This document shows, piece by piece, positions 38,815 through 49,739 of a DNA stretch of 64,000 nucleotides. Made by a program: the position numbers and the translations under genes. Under the pieces are notes generated by a model, which had not been told where the DNA came from, searched no databases, and saw only the letters and a program-made list of their open reading frames with translations. This stretch comes from Thunnus maccoyii (Eukaryota; Chordata; Actinopteri; Scombriformes; Scombridae). The stretch covers positions 16,106,501-16,170,500 of the forward strand of contig NC_056538.1 in NCBI RefSeq assembly GCF_910596095.1. Reading direction: 5' to 3'. Position 1 is the stretch's first letter. Each line of letters begins with the position of its first letter.

Positions 38815-41404
38815 GGTTACTGCTCCTGTTAAGCTGTTTGTGGTTGTCATATACCGCCCACCAGGGTGTCAACTGGGGAACTTTGTTGTCAAACTTCACA
38901 CATCACTCTCAGCCATGCCTGATAATGACGCACCACTAATTGTCATGGGAGACATGAATATTCATATTGACAAAACCCAAGCAGCTGACCTCCTGTCACT
39001 TCTGTCCTCATTTGACCTCAAACAGGTGTCCACCCCTCCCACACACAAAGCAGGCAATACTCCTGATCTGATTTTGACTCGCCATTGCTCCACAGCAAAT
39101 ATGTCAGTCACCCTCCTACATCCCTAACCCCTACTTCTTTATTCAATTCACGATCACCTTACCAGAGCATCCTCATATTCCTCCTTCTGCTGCGAAATCC
39201 GGTACCTCACACTGACTCAACTTTCCAATGAGGTCTTGGCTACCCTGCCTCCTCCTAATGAATTTTCCTCACTCCTGGTCAATGAGACTACAGACACACT
39301 CTGTTCCTCACTAGCTGCCTCTCTTAACAATCTCTGCCCTCTAACATCCAAACCTGCTTGCATCACCGCCCCAGTCCATGGCTCACTGAAGTCATCAGAG
39401 AGCAAAGGGCGGAACTCAGAGCAGCAGAGAGAAAATGGCGTAAATCCAGAGAGCCCATTGACCTCACTGACTATCAGGGTCTCCTCGCATCATTCTCCTC
39501 CATTTTAATTACTTACTATCAGAACAAGATCTGTGATGCCACAGATGTGCGGAAAATGTTCTCTGCCTTTAACTCACTCCTCAGTATGCCTCCTCCTCCG
39601 CCCTCCACTCAGGGCCACACTCTCCTCATTCTACCCTCTGACTGAGGACGAAGTCTCCAAACTTCTGCTGGACTCTTGTCCTACTACCTGTCCACTGGAC
39701 CCAATACCATCCAACCTTCTACAGACCATTTACCCCGCACTTAACCTCGCAGTTACACACATCATCAACTCTTCACTCACAACAGGTGTCCCCGCCGCAT
39801 TTAAGCAAGCCTGAGTCACCCCGCTGCTCAAAAAACCTACACTCAACCCAGCCCAGGTTGAAAACTACAGACCGGTTTCACTCCTGCCCTTCCTATCAAA
39901 AATACTTGAGTGCATAGTCTTTAACCAAGTATCTGAATTCCTTTCTGAGAACAACCTGTACGACTCCAATCAGTCTGGCTTTAAGTGGGGTCCTTCTACC
40001 AAGACTGCACTCCTGTGGGTTATGGAATCACTACTACTAGAGCTGCTGGTGAGTCCTCAGCTCTTTTGCTGCTAGATCTGTCAGCTGCCTTTGATACAGT
40101 TAACCATCAAATCCTCCTCTCCACACTCACTGAGCTTGGTATCTCAGGATCCACACTCCACTGGTTCATGTCCTACCTCTCAGGGAGATATTTTAGAGCA
40201 TCTTGGAGGGGGAAAGTGTCCAAACCTACAGCTTATCCACAGGGGTTCCTCAAGGGTCAGTGCTTAGTCCCCTTCTTTTCTCAATATGCACCATTTCACC
40301 TGGCGCAATCATCCACTCCCATGGTTTCTTATACCATTGCTATGCTGACGATACCCAGCTCTTCCTGTTGTTCCCGCCAGAAGACCACACGGTCTCGGCT
40401 CAGATCTCATCATGCCTTGCTGATATATCAGCATGGATGAAAGAACGCCACCTTCAACTCAACCTCTCTAAGACTGAGCTCCCTGTCTTCCCATCCAGTC
40501 CCTATATACAACAAAACATCAGCATCCAGCTCGAATCAACCCAACTCATACCCACAAAGTCTGCCCGTAACTTGGGTGTCATGATCGATGACCAACTAGT
40601 CTTTAAGATTCATGTGGCCTCAATTGCTCGGTTGTGTCGGATTGTCCTGTACAACTCATGAAGATCAGACCCTACCTGTCTGAGCATGCAGCACAACTCC
40701 TGGTACAGGCTCTCGCAATATCACGCATTGACTGCTGCAACTCCTTACTGGCAGGCCTCCCTGCATGTATGTTCAAACCATAGACTGTATAAAAATATGG
40801 ACGTTGTTACCATGATGTCACCTGTTGGTTTCTGAAGTGCGGTTTTGAGGCTCAAAGTGAGCGCCATCTGTCGCCATCTTGGTAGTGTGTGACTCTGCAT
40901 AACTCCCAGCCAATCAAAAATGGGCAAAGAGGCGGGCCGAATGGCTGAAACAAGCCACCTAGCGGCTGGTGGACCTGTCACTCAAAGCAGCCATGTCCTT
41001 CATTATGCATAACTTTACGGCCTAATAAAATTTAAACAGGTGAGTTATAGAAGAAAAAATCACCCCCCATACAGTTGTCATGAAAGGGAAATTAGCTATA
41101 GAGACCAAAACTGTTTTTTGCACCAGGCTGTAAACATGTTTTCTGTAATTCTGCTGTAAAGTTTGGCATTTTAACATGGGGGTCTATGGGGATTGACTCA
41201 CTTTTGGAGCCAGCCTCAAGTGGCCATTCAAGGAGCGGCAGTTTTCTGCATTGGCTTAATTTTTCAGCCCCAGAGTTTGCCGCTTGGTTCAAACCTCTGC
41301 TTACTTACTCTTGTTGTTCTCTCCTGACTAGATCCTTGATTGTGTTGTATCAGCTCTCAGATGTATGTCGCTTTGGATAAAAGCATCTGCTAAATGAAAT
41401 TGTA
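38815..41404 (+). mobile_element. L2-like LINE nested in the DIRS-like element
   Basis: Starts within an endonuclease domain (VIYRPPGCQLGNF, MGDMNIHID, AADLLSLLSSFDLKQVSTPP at 38840-39060), continues through linker text, then reverse transcriptase (LLLDLSAAFDTVNHQILL near 40060-40110; [15 protein letters not shown] near 40240; YADDTQLFL near 40335) and a C-terminal region to about 40770. The 3' tail CGCTTTGGATAAAAGCATCTGCTAAATG (41370-41397) is that of fish L2-type elements. Frameshifts near 39125, 39820 and 40250 make it inactive. The 507-bp repeat at 40780-41286 splits its 3' part. Confidence 0.8.
40780..41286. mobile_element. 507-bp unclassified repeat with 9-bp target duplication
   Basis: Inserted in the L2-like LINE and flanked by GTTCAAACC at 40771-40779 and 41287-41295. 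It starts ATAGACTGTATAAAAATATGG and includes CGCCATCTGTCGCCATCTTGG. It has no coding frame of note. The terminal sequences are not obvious inverted repeats, so it could be a SINE-like or an end-eroded DNA element. A second copy is cut by the start of the window. Confidence 0.75.
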
Positions 41405-42694
41405 ACACCACAGTGAGGAGGAGAGTGCACAGGCATGGCAGAGCACTGTCAGCCACCTCCCAGACCACCTCGACGGACACACTGCAGCACTGACCCGCCC
41501 ACGCCTGCTGAGTCGCCCATGCCAGGACGAAAATCACCAGCAGACCCCCACAGAGGCCCTATGCATGGGGAGAGCCTGCAGCCAAAACGGCTGTCAGTGG
41601 AAGGGAGCGTCATATCAGCAAGAGCTATGTTCAACAGCCGCCCCTCCCCCCTCGGATGTGCCAGCAGAGTTAACCACCCCCTCCCACCACTGTTCATGCT
41701 CATGCTGTTCTGTGTGTGTTGAAAATGTTTTAATAAAAACAAATTACATTTTTCTCCAGGAAGCAAAATCCTCCACCCTCCTTTCACCTCCCCTTTCTGG
41801 CCCTCCATGACGCTGTGATGATAGCGTCCCATCCTGTTTCATCCAGCTGGTCACAGAGGCTATGTAATGCAGAAAGCACTCACTCAGCTGGTCTTTTATA
41901 AAACATTCCTACAATGTTACATGATAACAAAGGAAGAACATTCTCACTGCAACATTTGGAAAATGTTTTGAGACTGTTAGGGGATAATGCTCTAATAATG
42001 TTATCACTAAACATTTTAAGAAGGTTGTCACCAAACATTTTTAGGATGTTTTTAGAGAATGTTATCCTAGAATATTCTGAGAACCAAAAAAAACCTTCCC
42101 ACTGAAAACATTTCAAGGAATGTTTGGGCATAATGTTCTAATAATGTTATCAACAAACATTTATAGGATTTTTTAGAGAATGTTATCCTAGAACATTCTC
42201 AGAACCAAAAAAAAACATTTTCTTTAAAACATTATTAGAACTTGTGGGTAGTGTCAACCAATGTTGTGGGAACGTTCACTGCTAGCTTGGTATGTATGGC
42301 AACATCTTGGTCTACACCTTGTCCGTTCACAAGGTTCTATCTCTTGGACATGTCGGGCTCCTTTTCAAGGTCTGTACTCGCAGAGGTGACTCAGGCCTTG
42401 TGAAAAGGGTGGTGTGAGTGTAAGCTGTGGTTCACCTGACCCCTCCTGGGCAATTATACACCAACATTCTCCCATGATCCAAGATGACTCAGGAAATGAG
42501 GTGTGCAGGATGTCTGTTATATGATTTTTGACCCCTGCTAGGTTAGGCCATGGTTACAACCAGTTTCATGTTCATGGTAACTAGACTGGGTTGGGCCCCC
42601 TACTGCCCCGCTGAAGCAGCTTGGATTATTAAGAAGTAGGAGGGCCGCAGTGACTAACTTATAGTAGGGCAAACATTCATCAGGCTCAGCCTAC
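41405..42694. repeat. DIRS interior of unclear origin with ~121-bp AATGTT-rich tandem repeat
   Basis: 41405-41880 is CAC-rich sequence I cannot assign. From about 41925 to 42235 the block GAGAATGTTATCCTAGAA recurs at 42055 and 42178 together with ATAATGTTATCAAC/ACTAAACATTT units, indicating two to three diverged copies of a unit of about 121 bp. 42236-42694 shows nothing recognisable. Confidence 0.5.
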
Positions 42695-42992
42695 TGTAGC
42701 CACAGGGTCCTGTAGAGGGTGGAGCCTGTGTGAGATAGAACGAAGTTACGATATTGTAACCCTAGTTCTATAAACACAGGCGGAGCCCTCTACCCATGAA
42801 CCCTGCCACTCCTACACCGTCTGCTGAAGTGGTTTTGGGATGAGAGCCGCAGAAAAGCCCTGCCTTATACACTGTGTGAGATACACGTAATTGGTAGGCA
42901 CATCCTGATTGGCTGGCTACAGATATGCAAATTTCAGTCAGCAATTGCATGCGTGTGATTGAAGTAGAGTATTACCCATAGAGTTACGGTAG

Positions 42993-45395
42993 TAATATTG
43001 CAACTGTAAAATGAAACATGGTAATTTAATGATACTGTACTTACATTCACAGTAAGGAAATTGTAACTGTAAAAAAGGGAGAATGTGCCTTTAAGAGTTT
43101 GTGGCAACCGTGAATACAGCAAAATTGTATATACCAAGACTGTAATTATGAATAACAAAGTGACAATGAGTCATATTAGTGTTGAGATAGTGCAACTGCT
43201 GAAAAATTATGTCACAGTGCTAAAGAGATATGTTAAGAAGAGGATGAAACACATAGAAAGATTAAACTGAACAGGCTAGGCACTGGTGATATTGTTGCTG
43301 GCTTGATGATGGCTAACAGCTGTCAACCATGTAGCACAGGTGACATGCTGATGGCAGTGGGAAACTCAAAACTTCCATCAGCCCTGCCTTGATCATGATT
43401 GCTGGGTAGGTAAAGCACTGAGATGATGACTCAATCTTCTTACATCCAGATATAACAAAGCAATTTAAACATTTACCAGATTTATTACATGTTCAAGTAT
43501 TTGAACTGTTTTTGGATATAGCCTCCTAAGATGATGAAGTAGACAATACTTTATTAATTGTCAGTTCTTCATTAACAGCATGGAATCAGTACCAGTCAGG
43601 TCCACTAAAGACTTTGAGTACATTCAGTGCTTGATTTTCTCCTCCCACACTGTTGGGTGAACTAGGTTCACAGAAATGTATTAGTGGGGTTTATGTATTC
43701 TCTCTTTTGCAAAAATAACAGATTGACAGCAACTCAGAAAGAGCACGACAATGTAGATGAAGACATGGGATAAAACCATGTGCAAGATAAATGTAAATAT
43801 GGTGTAACTATTACCAAATGAATGTATAATTTAGAGTACACGTGAAATGAACTATGTGTGAACTTGGAGACAGTCTAGTCTACCTTTTGCTAATGTTTCA
43901 GACAAAGATCAGAACAAAACCATTAGAGCACCCCGCTGGAAAAGATTGTTGCTATTTAAGACCTTACGCACAGAAGTACACACACACTCACACACACACA
44001 CACGATTTGGATGCTAAAATTTTCAGCATTTTAACTGCTGCTTCTAATTATGTCTGCCTATCTGTCCGCATATTTGTAGGTCTGTATCTATTTGTGTACC
44101 GTATCCTTTTAGCAAATCCCTGCATGACTAAATATACAATACTAAATATTTTGTTTATGAAGCATTGCAAAGTCTCACAAGAAGCACCATCTGTTTAATA
44201 AAGGGCAAAATAGTCCTTCAAGAAGTGGCCATGTCTGCACAGATCTTTTATAGATATTTGAAGAACACATACAACAGCTCACACTTACATAAACTTAAAT
44301 TAAACTTTCTGCAACAAAACCTGCAAAGATGGTTTTAATTGGTAACAGCAAAGCAATGACTTTTTTTGTGCTAGAATTTAAGTATGCATCTCACAAGCTC
44401 CTATTTCCATTCTAGATGTTTCCATGAGATTACCTTGGTAGTGAATGCAACCTCAGACTCCCACAGTAATGCATGCTGCACTGCAGATGGACCATCCGTA
44501 GGGAATTCATATCACACCCTATATAAATTAATTTGACAGTTAAATAAGCAGAGCAGCTATCTGCACCAATTATGATGAATATTATGCATGAGTTTCATGG
44601 GGCAGACTGCCTTGCATTGCTCACTCAGTGGGGAAGCCGTTGGTGAATTCCCCAGCGCTGCTGTGCATTTGTAATGCAACTGCACAGTGTCCTCATTGTG
44701 TGGTTCAAAACAAGTTCAGAATAATATTTGCCATTTGTAAAGTATGCAGAAGCAAGAGCATCCAATTATGATTGATTTACAATGACTTTACTGACTTCAT
44801 ATTGTTTTCCAAAACTATTTCTGTACATGAAAAGAGCTGAACTTACAGTCAGAACTGGGGACACAGAGCTTCATTTTTATTTAGTTAGTTATATACTAAT
44901 GTTAGAGTCACAGTGTTTCAACCAACATTACGTGTTGAAATGGGCAAAACTGAGATTTAATTCAAATATGATGCTTCTGACTGCTTCCTACAATGCAACT
45001 ACAATTAATGGGAAAGACCTTTATAGTGATTAAAAATAAATTATATGCTAGTGTTTCACATAGGCCAAAAATATCACAAGTTGTACCAGATAATCACATC
45101 TGATTCCTCCTCCTCTTCCTCCTGCTATTTTGTTAATATGATAGGATGGTAGAGGTTTGAAAGGCTGAGTCGATGTATTCAAATATTAATTTGAATTGAC
45201 TAAATGCTTGAGCTGCTGCACGGTTCATTAAGATGTGTGTTCTTGAAGGGGGGAGGGAAGGAAGGACGGGAGAGAGAGGAAGAGAAAGAGTGTGTTCATG
45301 GAATATAATAATCACATTTTTATAGTGTATAGTCTAATGTCTGTAGTTTGTGAATGGAAGGTAGAAACTAACATTTATAAGATATGTTATTGTGC
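42993..45395. other. Intergenic; possible conserved non-coding element at 44530-44720
   Basis: No gene or transposon recognised apart from a short (CA)n near 43980-44000. The 44530-44720 stretch is unusually balanced in base content with homeobox/POU-like motifs (AATTATGATGAATATTATGCATGAG as consecutive sites), which is the look of a developmental enhancer. This is only an impression. Confidence 0.25.
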
Positions 45396-45399
45396 ATAT

Positions 45400-46775
45400 A
45401 TACAGTATATAACAAAACTGAGTACACCCCTGGTCATATACACTAAAATGTATGTAGTAATTACAAATAATTTTCCTTTAATACAATTTGATTTGTTTTC
45501 AGACAATACCCAAGAAGAATTAAGCCAATTCACTTGAAAAACAGAATGTTTGATTACTTAAACTATAATAAAAAGTACATATTTAAGAATGAACTGCAAC
45601 AAAAGGCAGCACACCCTTCATCACTGAGACTCCATTCTTTTATTTTTCAATATTTCGTATGCCTGCCAACAGATTCAATCCTGCTGGGCATGGATGATAC
45701 CAGTCTTGTACAAATCTGTGGAGAGATGTTCTGCCATTCTTCACAGATGATTGTTTTCAACTGCTTTTTGCTGGAGGTATTTTGTTGCTATACCTCCCTC
45801 TTTAAATTCTCCAATGGTGTTCTATTGGATTCATGTCAGGGGACATACTTGGCCGCTTTTCTCTTTTTTCTTCTTTAAAAACTTTTTGAGGTGTGTTTGG
45901 GATCATTGTCATGTTGGAATATTCCTCTCCTGCCAGCCTTCTTGAGACCAGGAGTCATCTTTTCATTCAGTATTTGGTTATACAAACTTGCTTTCATGGT
46001 GGCATCTACCTACCATCTACCTTTTGCACTCATGCAGCCTCATATCGGCACACTCCCAGCTCCATGTTTCACGGTTGGCACTGTGCAGTCACTGTGGTAG
46101 TCCTGGCCAGGTCCACGCCAGACATGCTGGACTCCATCTGACCCAAACTAATTTATTTTGGTTTCATCTGACCAAAGAATGTGCTGCCAATATTCATCAG
46201 GCTTCTTTTCATGTTCTTTGGCAAAGTTTAATCTTGCAAGTTTGTGCTGTTTTGTGAGCAATGGTTTTCTTTTTGGACATCGTCTGTAGAGTTTGACTTC
46301 ATGCAATGTCCCTTGCAATGTCTGAGCAGTCACTAAAACACCAATTTCCACAGATAATCCTTGTACCAAGTCAGAAGCACTTGCCGTCTGTTTTTCAATG
46401 CATGGTTGCGAATTAGCAAATAGTGAATTATGCGCGCCGTCATTTTTTGAGGATGACCAATGCACCTTCTGTTATTGGTAGTATGGGTCTTCCTGTACCT
46501 CCTAACCACTGCTGCAACTAACCCTCTCCCATCTTTATGAAGTCTCACAGTCTGGTTTCTTATGTCTGCAGGCAATTCCTTACCATGTGGAACCATGTTG
46601 CATTAGACACAACCAAGACCAAAACTCAGAAAGTTGTGATGTTCACAGGTTCTTTTATAACATTGTTCAGGCAATTAGTCTTAATTGGAAGTCACAAGTG
46701 TAATCATTTTTGTATCAGTGATCACAGGTGTACTCACTTTTCTTTCAGTGGTCACAGGTGTACTCACTTTTATTG
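45400..46775 (-). mobile_element. Second Tc1-like transposon, decayed
   Basis: Terminal text at the left (ACAAAACTGAGTACACCCCTG, 45411-45431) is inverted at the right (CAGGTGTACTCACTTTTATTG, near 46755-46775; a duplicate lies at 46725-46741). Minus-strand transposase pieces run 46596-46333 (N-terminus) and 46465-46148 (ASASDLVQGLSVEIG, YRRCPKRKPLLTKQHKLARL, ILWSDETKIN) in overlapping frames, so at least one frameshift is present. The C-terminal DLNPIE region lies near 45800-45850 in broken form. It belongs to a different Tc1 subfamily from the element at 28644-30242. Confidence 0.8.
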
Positions 46776-46893
46776 CATCGAGGTTGTACTTTGAGGCCTG
46801 TATTTTCAATTTAGTCTATCTAACCTGTTTGTTTTTAATTACAAATAAGATCAAATACCCTACACTTCACTTCGGTTATTGTAAGACGATAGT

Positions 46894-47041
46894 GCAGTAG
46901 GTGGTGGTGGTGTACTGGGGTGCATTATACTGAATGGTGTTCCTAATATTTTGTCCACTGCATTAATATACAAGAGGGGGGCAAAATATTAGGAACATTT
47001 TTCAATATAATGCACTCCAGTACACCACCACCACCCACTGC
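46894..47041. mobile_element. 148-bp fold-back MITE
   Basis: Left arm 46894-46957 (GCAGTAGGTGGTGGTGGTGT ... TGTTCCTAATATTTTG) is inverted at 46981-47041 (CAAAATATTAGGAACA ... ACACCACCACCACCCACTGC) with few mismatches and a ~20-nt centre. It has no coding capacity. The target duplication is not clear. Confidence 0.85.
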
Positions 47042-47783
47042 GACCTCATTAATAAATATAAAGTAGAATTATCACCTAAATGTGGATGTTCAAAAATGTT
47101 CACTCTACATTGTTGTAGCAGCAAATTTTGTCCCTATGTTTAATCTCATTTATCTATTGTACTTTATTCTTTGTCTCTTTGTAACTCTTCATTCTCCCCA
47201 TTGAAGTCTTTTTTTCCCTTTTTCTTCTATCAATGTTCTTTATGGCCATAAATTTTGAGGTGTGCCATGCATTCCCTCTAATTGGGTCGGAAATAATCAC
47301 ATTACACTGTTGAATGGCTAAGCTGCATCAAAAGATAGTGCTATGTCCCTGTCCTTACTCTACACACACACACACACACACACACCCCTGGGCTGCCAGA
47401 ACAGCTGCTGGATGTTGAAATGTTTACCCAGCGCACCAACAAAATGAAAAGACAGAACAACAAGTGGAGAAGGGAGTAAAGCATAAACACAAAAGAAGAG
47501 GGGGCAGGAGAAGAGAAACATTTGATTATACATTCTTTGGTGTTGGTATCCATAATATAACAAAACAAAACATAACAAAACAAAACAAAACGAAAATAAT
47601 ATTTTCTGTGATTTCTATTTGTCTATGATTTTATTGGTAGGAGCTGAATTATTGACAAAACTGGATGAGGCGATTGACCAGTGGACCGTATTATGGATAG
47701 CCTTCCCGGTTGGGACAGCTCAGTGCAGTCTTACTTTCTGTGTAAAGCCCAGAAGTCATTCTTATTTTAGCGTGCATGCATTA

Positions 47784-47828
<45 letters not shown>

Positions 47829-48756
47829 CACACACACTAACACTGCCCTCATCCTAACCTCCTTTTCGCCCTGCACTCACAAATTATCTCAGAGGACTGC
47901 AGATAATTCCCTCATCAGCGTCCAACCTCATTCATTTTTAACCGACACCACTGATCTCACATCAGCACTAATGCTCAGTGACAGGGTGAAAAGGGAGACA
48001 AACAGATGAATGGAAAGGAGGAAAACTGAAGAGTATAAGGAATTTTATAGACTGGACCATATGGAATTTCATCACATGTTTTGATTGAAATAATTTGGAT
48101 GTTCATATATATTTTGTTGAAAAAATTATGTTATAGATGTATGAGTAGTTAAGAAAAGGGAGAGAAGAGGGGATAGGTAAAAGTGAAGGAGAGGAAAAAC
48201 AAAGCGTGACATAAGAGGATGATGGGAGAAATTAGTAGAGGTGAACAGGTGAATGAAGAAGGCCTGTGCACAACACGCAAGCAAGCACTTAAATAAAACC
48301 AGAAGGTGTTGAATGATGTCCTGTTGAGTTGTACTTGTCTTGCAGTCAATATGATGTGAAACAGGTGAGAAAATATGAGGGGAGGAAGAGGAGCAGGAAG
48401 GAGGGAAGGAGGAAAAAAGAGAGAGTTAGAGAACAAAGAGTCAGAGGAGGAAAGTAAGAGGAGATATGCTTTGGAATAAGACAAACTCCTACTTTTGGTG
48501 CAGCTATGCGAACAAACACTGGTGTGGTTAATATTCAATGCCCAGATGCATGGCTGAAAAAGTTTTTAACTGAAAAGATTGTGTGTGCAAATGTACGTGT
48601 GTGTGTGCATGTGTTTGGGAAAGAGCGGAAGAATTTTCAGCCACTCTGTGTCAGAAATAATTAATCTATTTTTTCCTCTCTTCTCCCTCCCATTTCCATT
48701 TGCCTCTCTCCTCTTTTTAATTTCAACATTGTCCTCCCTTTCACCTCCATAAGCAG
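47042..48756. other. Region upstream of the TUNAR-like exon A, with microsatellites
   Basis: Contains (CA)n at 47362-47386, (GA)n at 47787-47826 and a GA-rich tract at 48140-48470. A long pyrimidine tract (48665-48750) leads into acceptors at AAG (48753) and CAG (48756). Confidence 0.5.
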
Positions 48757-48787
48757 GCGTCGCGCCCTGTGGGGGTGGGGTTCTGTG

Positions 48788-48955
48788 ATGGTAACCATGG
48801 TCCCCGGCAGCCGCTATGTCTGCAGCGCTCATGCAAGAGAGGAGGACGCCACGAACGACCGCGAAGAGCGAATTCTAGCCGTGCTGGGCATCATTGGAAC
48901 CATCCTCAATCTTTTAGTGGTCATATTCGTCTACATCTACACCTCTGTCACTTAA
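48788..48955 (+). CDS. tunar: TUNAR-like microprotein, copy A (55 codons)
   Basis: A complete frame from ATG 48788 to TAA 48955 sits in an exon preceded by a strong pyrimidine tract and CAG acceptor at 48754-48756. The second ATG, at 48797, has the ideal context ACCATGG and may be the true start; either gives a protein beginning MV, as in mammalian TUNAR. Layout: a polar acidic N-terminus (EEDATNDREER) and one hydrophobic C-terminal segment (about residues 30-51, GIIGTILNLLVVIFVYIYT) with only three residues after it. The tail is nearly identical to that of mammalian TUNAR, a 48-residue ER-membrane microprotein (BNLN/pTUNAR) reported to bind SERCA2 and influence calcium in neural and beta cells. 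The locus was long treated as a non-coding RNA (TUNA/megamind). The fit in tail, size and linkage with hhipl1 (both on human 14q32) makes orthology likely. The start codon choice is unproven. Confidence 0.85.
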   Translation: MVTMVPGSRYVCSAHAREEDATNDREERILAVLGIIGTILNLLVVIFVYIYTSVT

Positions 48956-48980
48956 GGTTTTTGGCGAGACTTGAACAAGA

Positions 48981-49041
48981 ACCATTGGCACTGTCGCCAA
49001 CTCTTCTACTGCCATCTCCTCACCGCTGTGCTCCTCTTTAA
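48981..49041 (+). pseudogene. Very weak possible TUNAR-like relic
   Basis: ACCATTGGCACTGTCGCCAA (48990-49009) lines up with the start of the copy A membrane segment (IIGTILN read as TIGTVAN), but agreement fades quickly (about 23 of 39 bases). It may be chance. Confidence 0.2.
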
Positions 49042-49089
49042 GTATTTATGTACTTGGAGGGTTTGATTATTCAGAGTAAGTGATAAAAT

Positions 49090-49165
49090 GTGAGGATCAT
49101 TGGCAGCGTGTTCAGCTGGATAGTAGCCATATTTATCTAAGCCTACACCTGCATCGCTGAGTATC
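49090..49165 (+). pseudogene. Decayed TUNAR-like copy, 206 bp after copy A
   Basis: Ungapped comparison of 49093-49155 with 48887-48949 gives about 40 matches in 63 bases, including ATCATTGG and the ATATT core. The translation (RIIGSVFSWIVAIFI, stop, AYTCIAE) follows copy A (GIIGTILNLLVVIFVYIYTSV) but has a stop where the Tyr should be, and no upstream ATG frame. It is not coding as it stands. Confidence 0.6.
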
Positions 49166-49309
49166 CCTTGAGACAGTTCCCACGCTGTTATCTAAAGACT
49201 GCTGCCAATCAGAAAAAGGAGCAACAGGTGGATCCCTCCGCTATTCATATCAAACTGTATCTTTGATTTTTTTCAAGACAGCTTCACACAACCACACGTT
49301 AAATGACTG

Positions 49310-49360
49310 CTGACAGTGTGTCCAGTCTGGTAGTGGTCATATGTGTCTGATCCATGACTG
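49310..49360 (+). pseudogene. Decayed TUNAR-like copy, 416 bp after copy A
   Basis: CTGGTAGTGGTCATAT (49327-49342) matches the LLVVI part of copy A, and the frame reads DSVSSLVVVICV then stop. The TAGTGGTCAT block begins at 49331, 210 bp after the equivalent TAGTAGCCAT in the previous relic (49121), which itself is 206 bp after copy A (48915). A further partial echo, GATGGTGGCCATATTT, is at 49391-49406. Confidence 0.45.
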
Positions 49361-49739
49361 CGACAGGAGATGAGCTCCTGTCTTTGATCTGATGGTGGCC
49401 ATATTTGACTTTGCTGCATCTGCCATTTTCTTATATCACTCTGTAAAAGTGTGTGGTTTCTGTCTTTTTTTCATCACACATTTGTAGAATTAGAATTTTT
49501 TTACTGCAAGGTAAACATATTTAAATGGTTTGACAAACACGGCTCTGAGTGATCAAATTAGTATAAAAGAAGATATACAATAGGGACCAAAATTGCCAAG
49601 TGAACCATCAGATGAAGGACCCTCATGCCTATCCTTAACTTCACTTGAATAGAACATCATTACAGATAAACTAATAAAAAAATCACTCAGTGCTGATTTT
49701 CAGTTTCTGTAGTTAGTAGCATCACTGAAGAAGTTTTAC

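Larger units (their letters stand above)
37396..42992 (+). mobile_element. DIRS-like tyrosine-recombinase retroelement remnant with inverted terminal repeats
   Basis: The left end (about 37396-37594) and right end (about 42838-42992) are inverted copies: ACCAATTACGTGTGTCTCACACAG-type text at 37526-37550 is matched in complement at 42863-42892, along with the ACACGCATG and TATAAGGCAG blocks. Just inside the right repeat, 42695-42740 is complementary to the outer left edge (GTTCTATCTCACACAGG), as expected for the internal complementary region of DIRS elements. Downstream of the left repeat a gag-like frame opens at 37599 (FCPSCPGLI...FCFKCFGRDH), and gag-like text continues to about 38760 (KDREDIVGAPIAPDGLFG). 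Frames are broken and most of RT, methyltransferase and recombinase is missing or replaced by the nested LINE. Confidence 0.7.

Noticed and set aside
48769..49041. 90-codon frame overlapping TUNAR-like copy A
   Set aside because: It is a different frame over the same exon; the copy A frame has the conserved tail.
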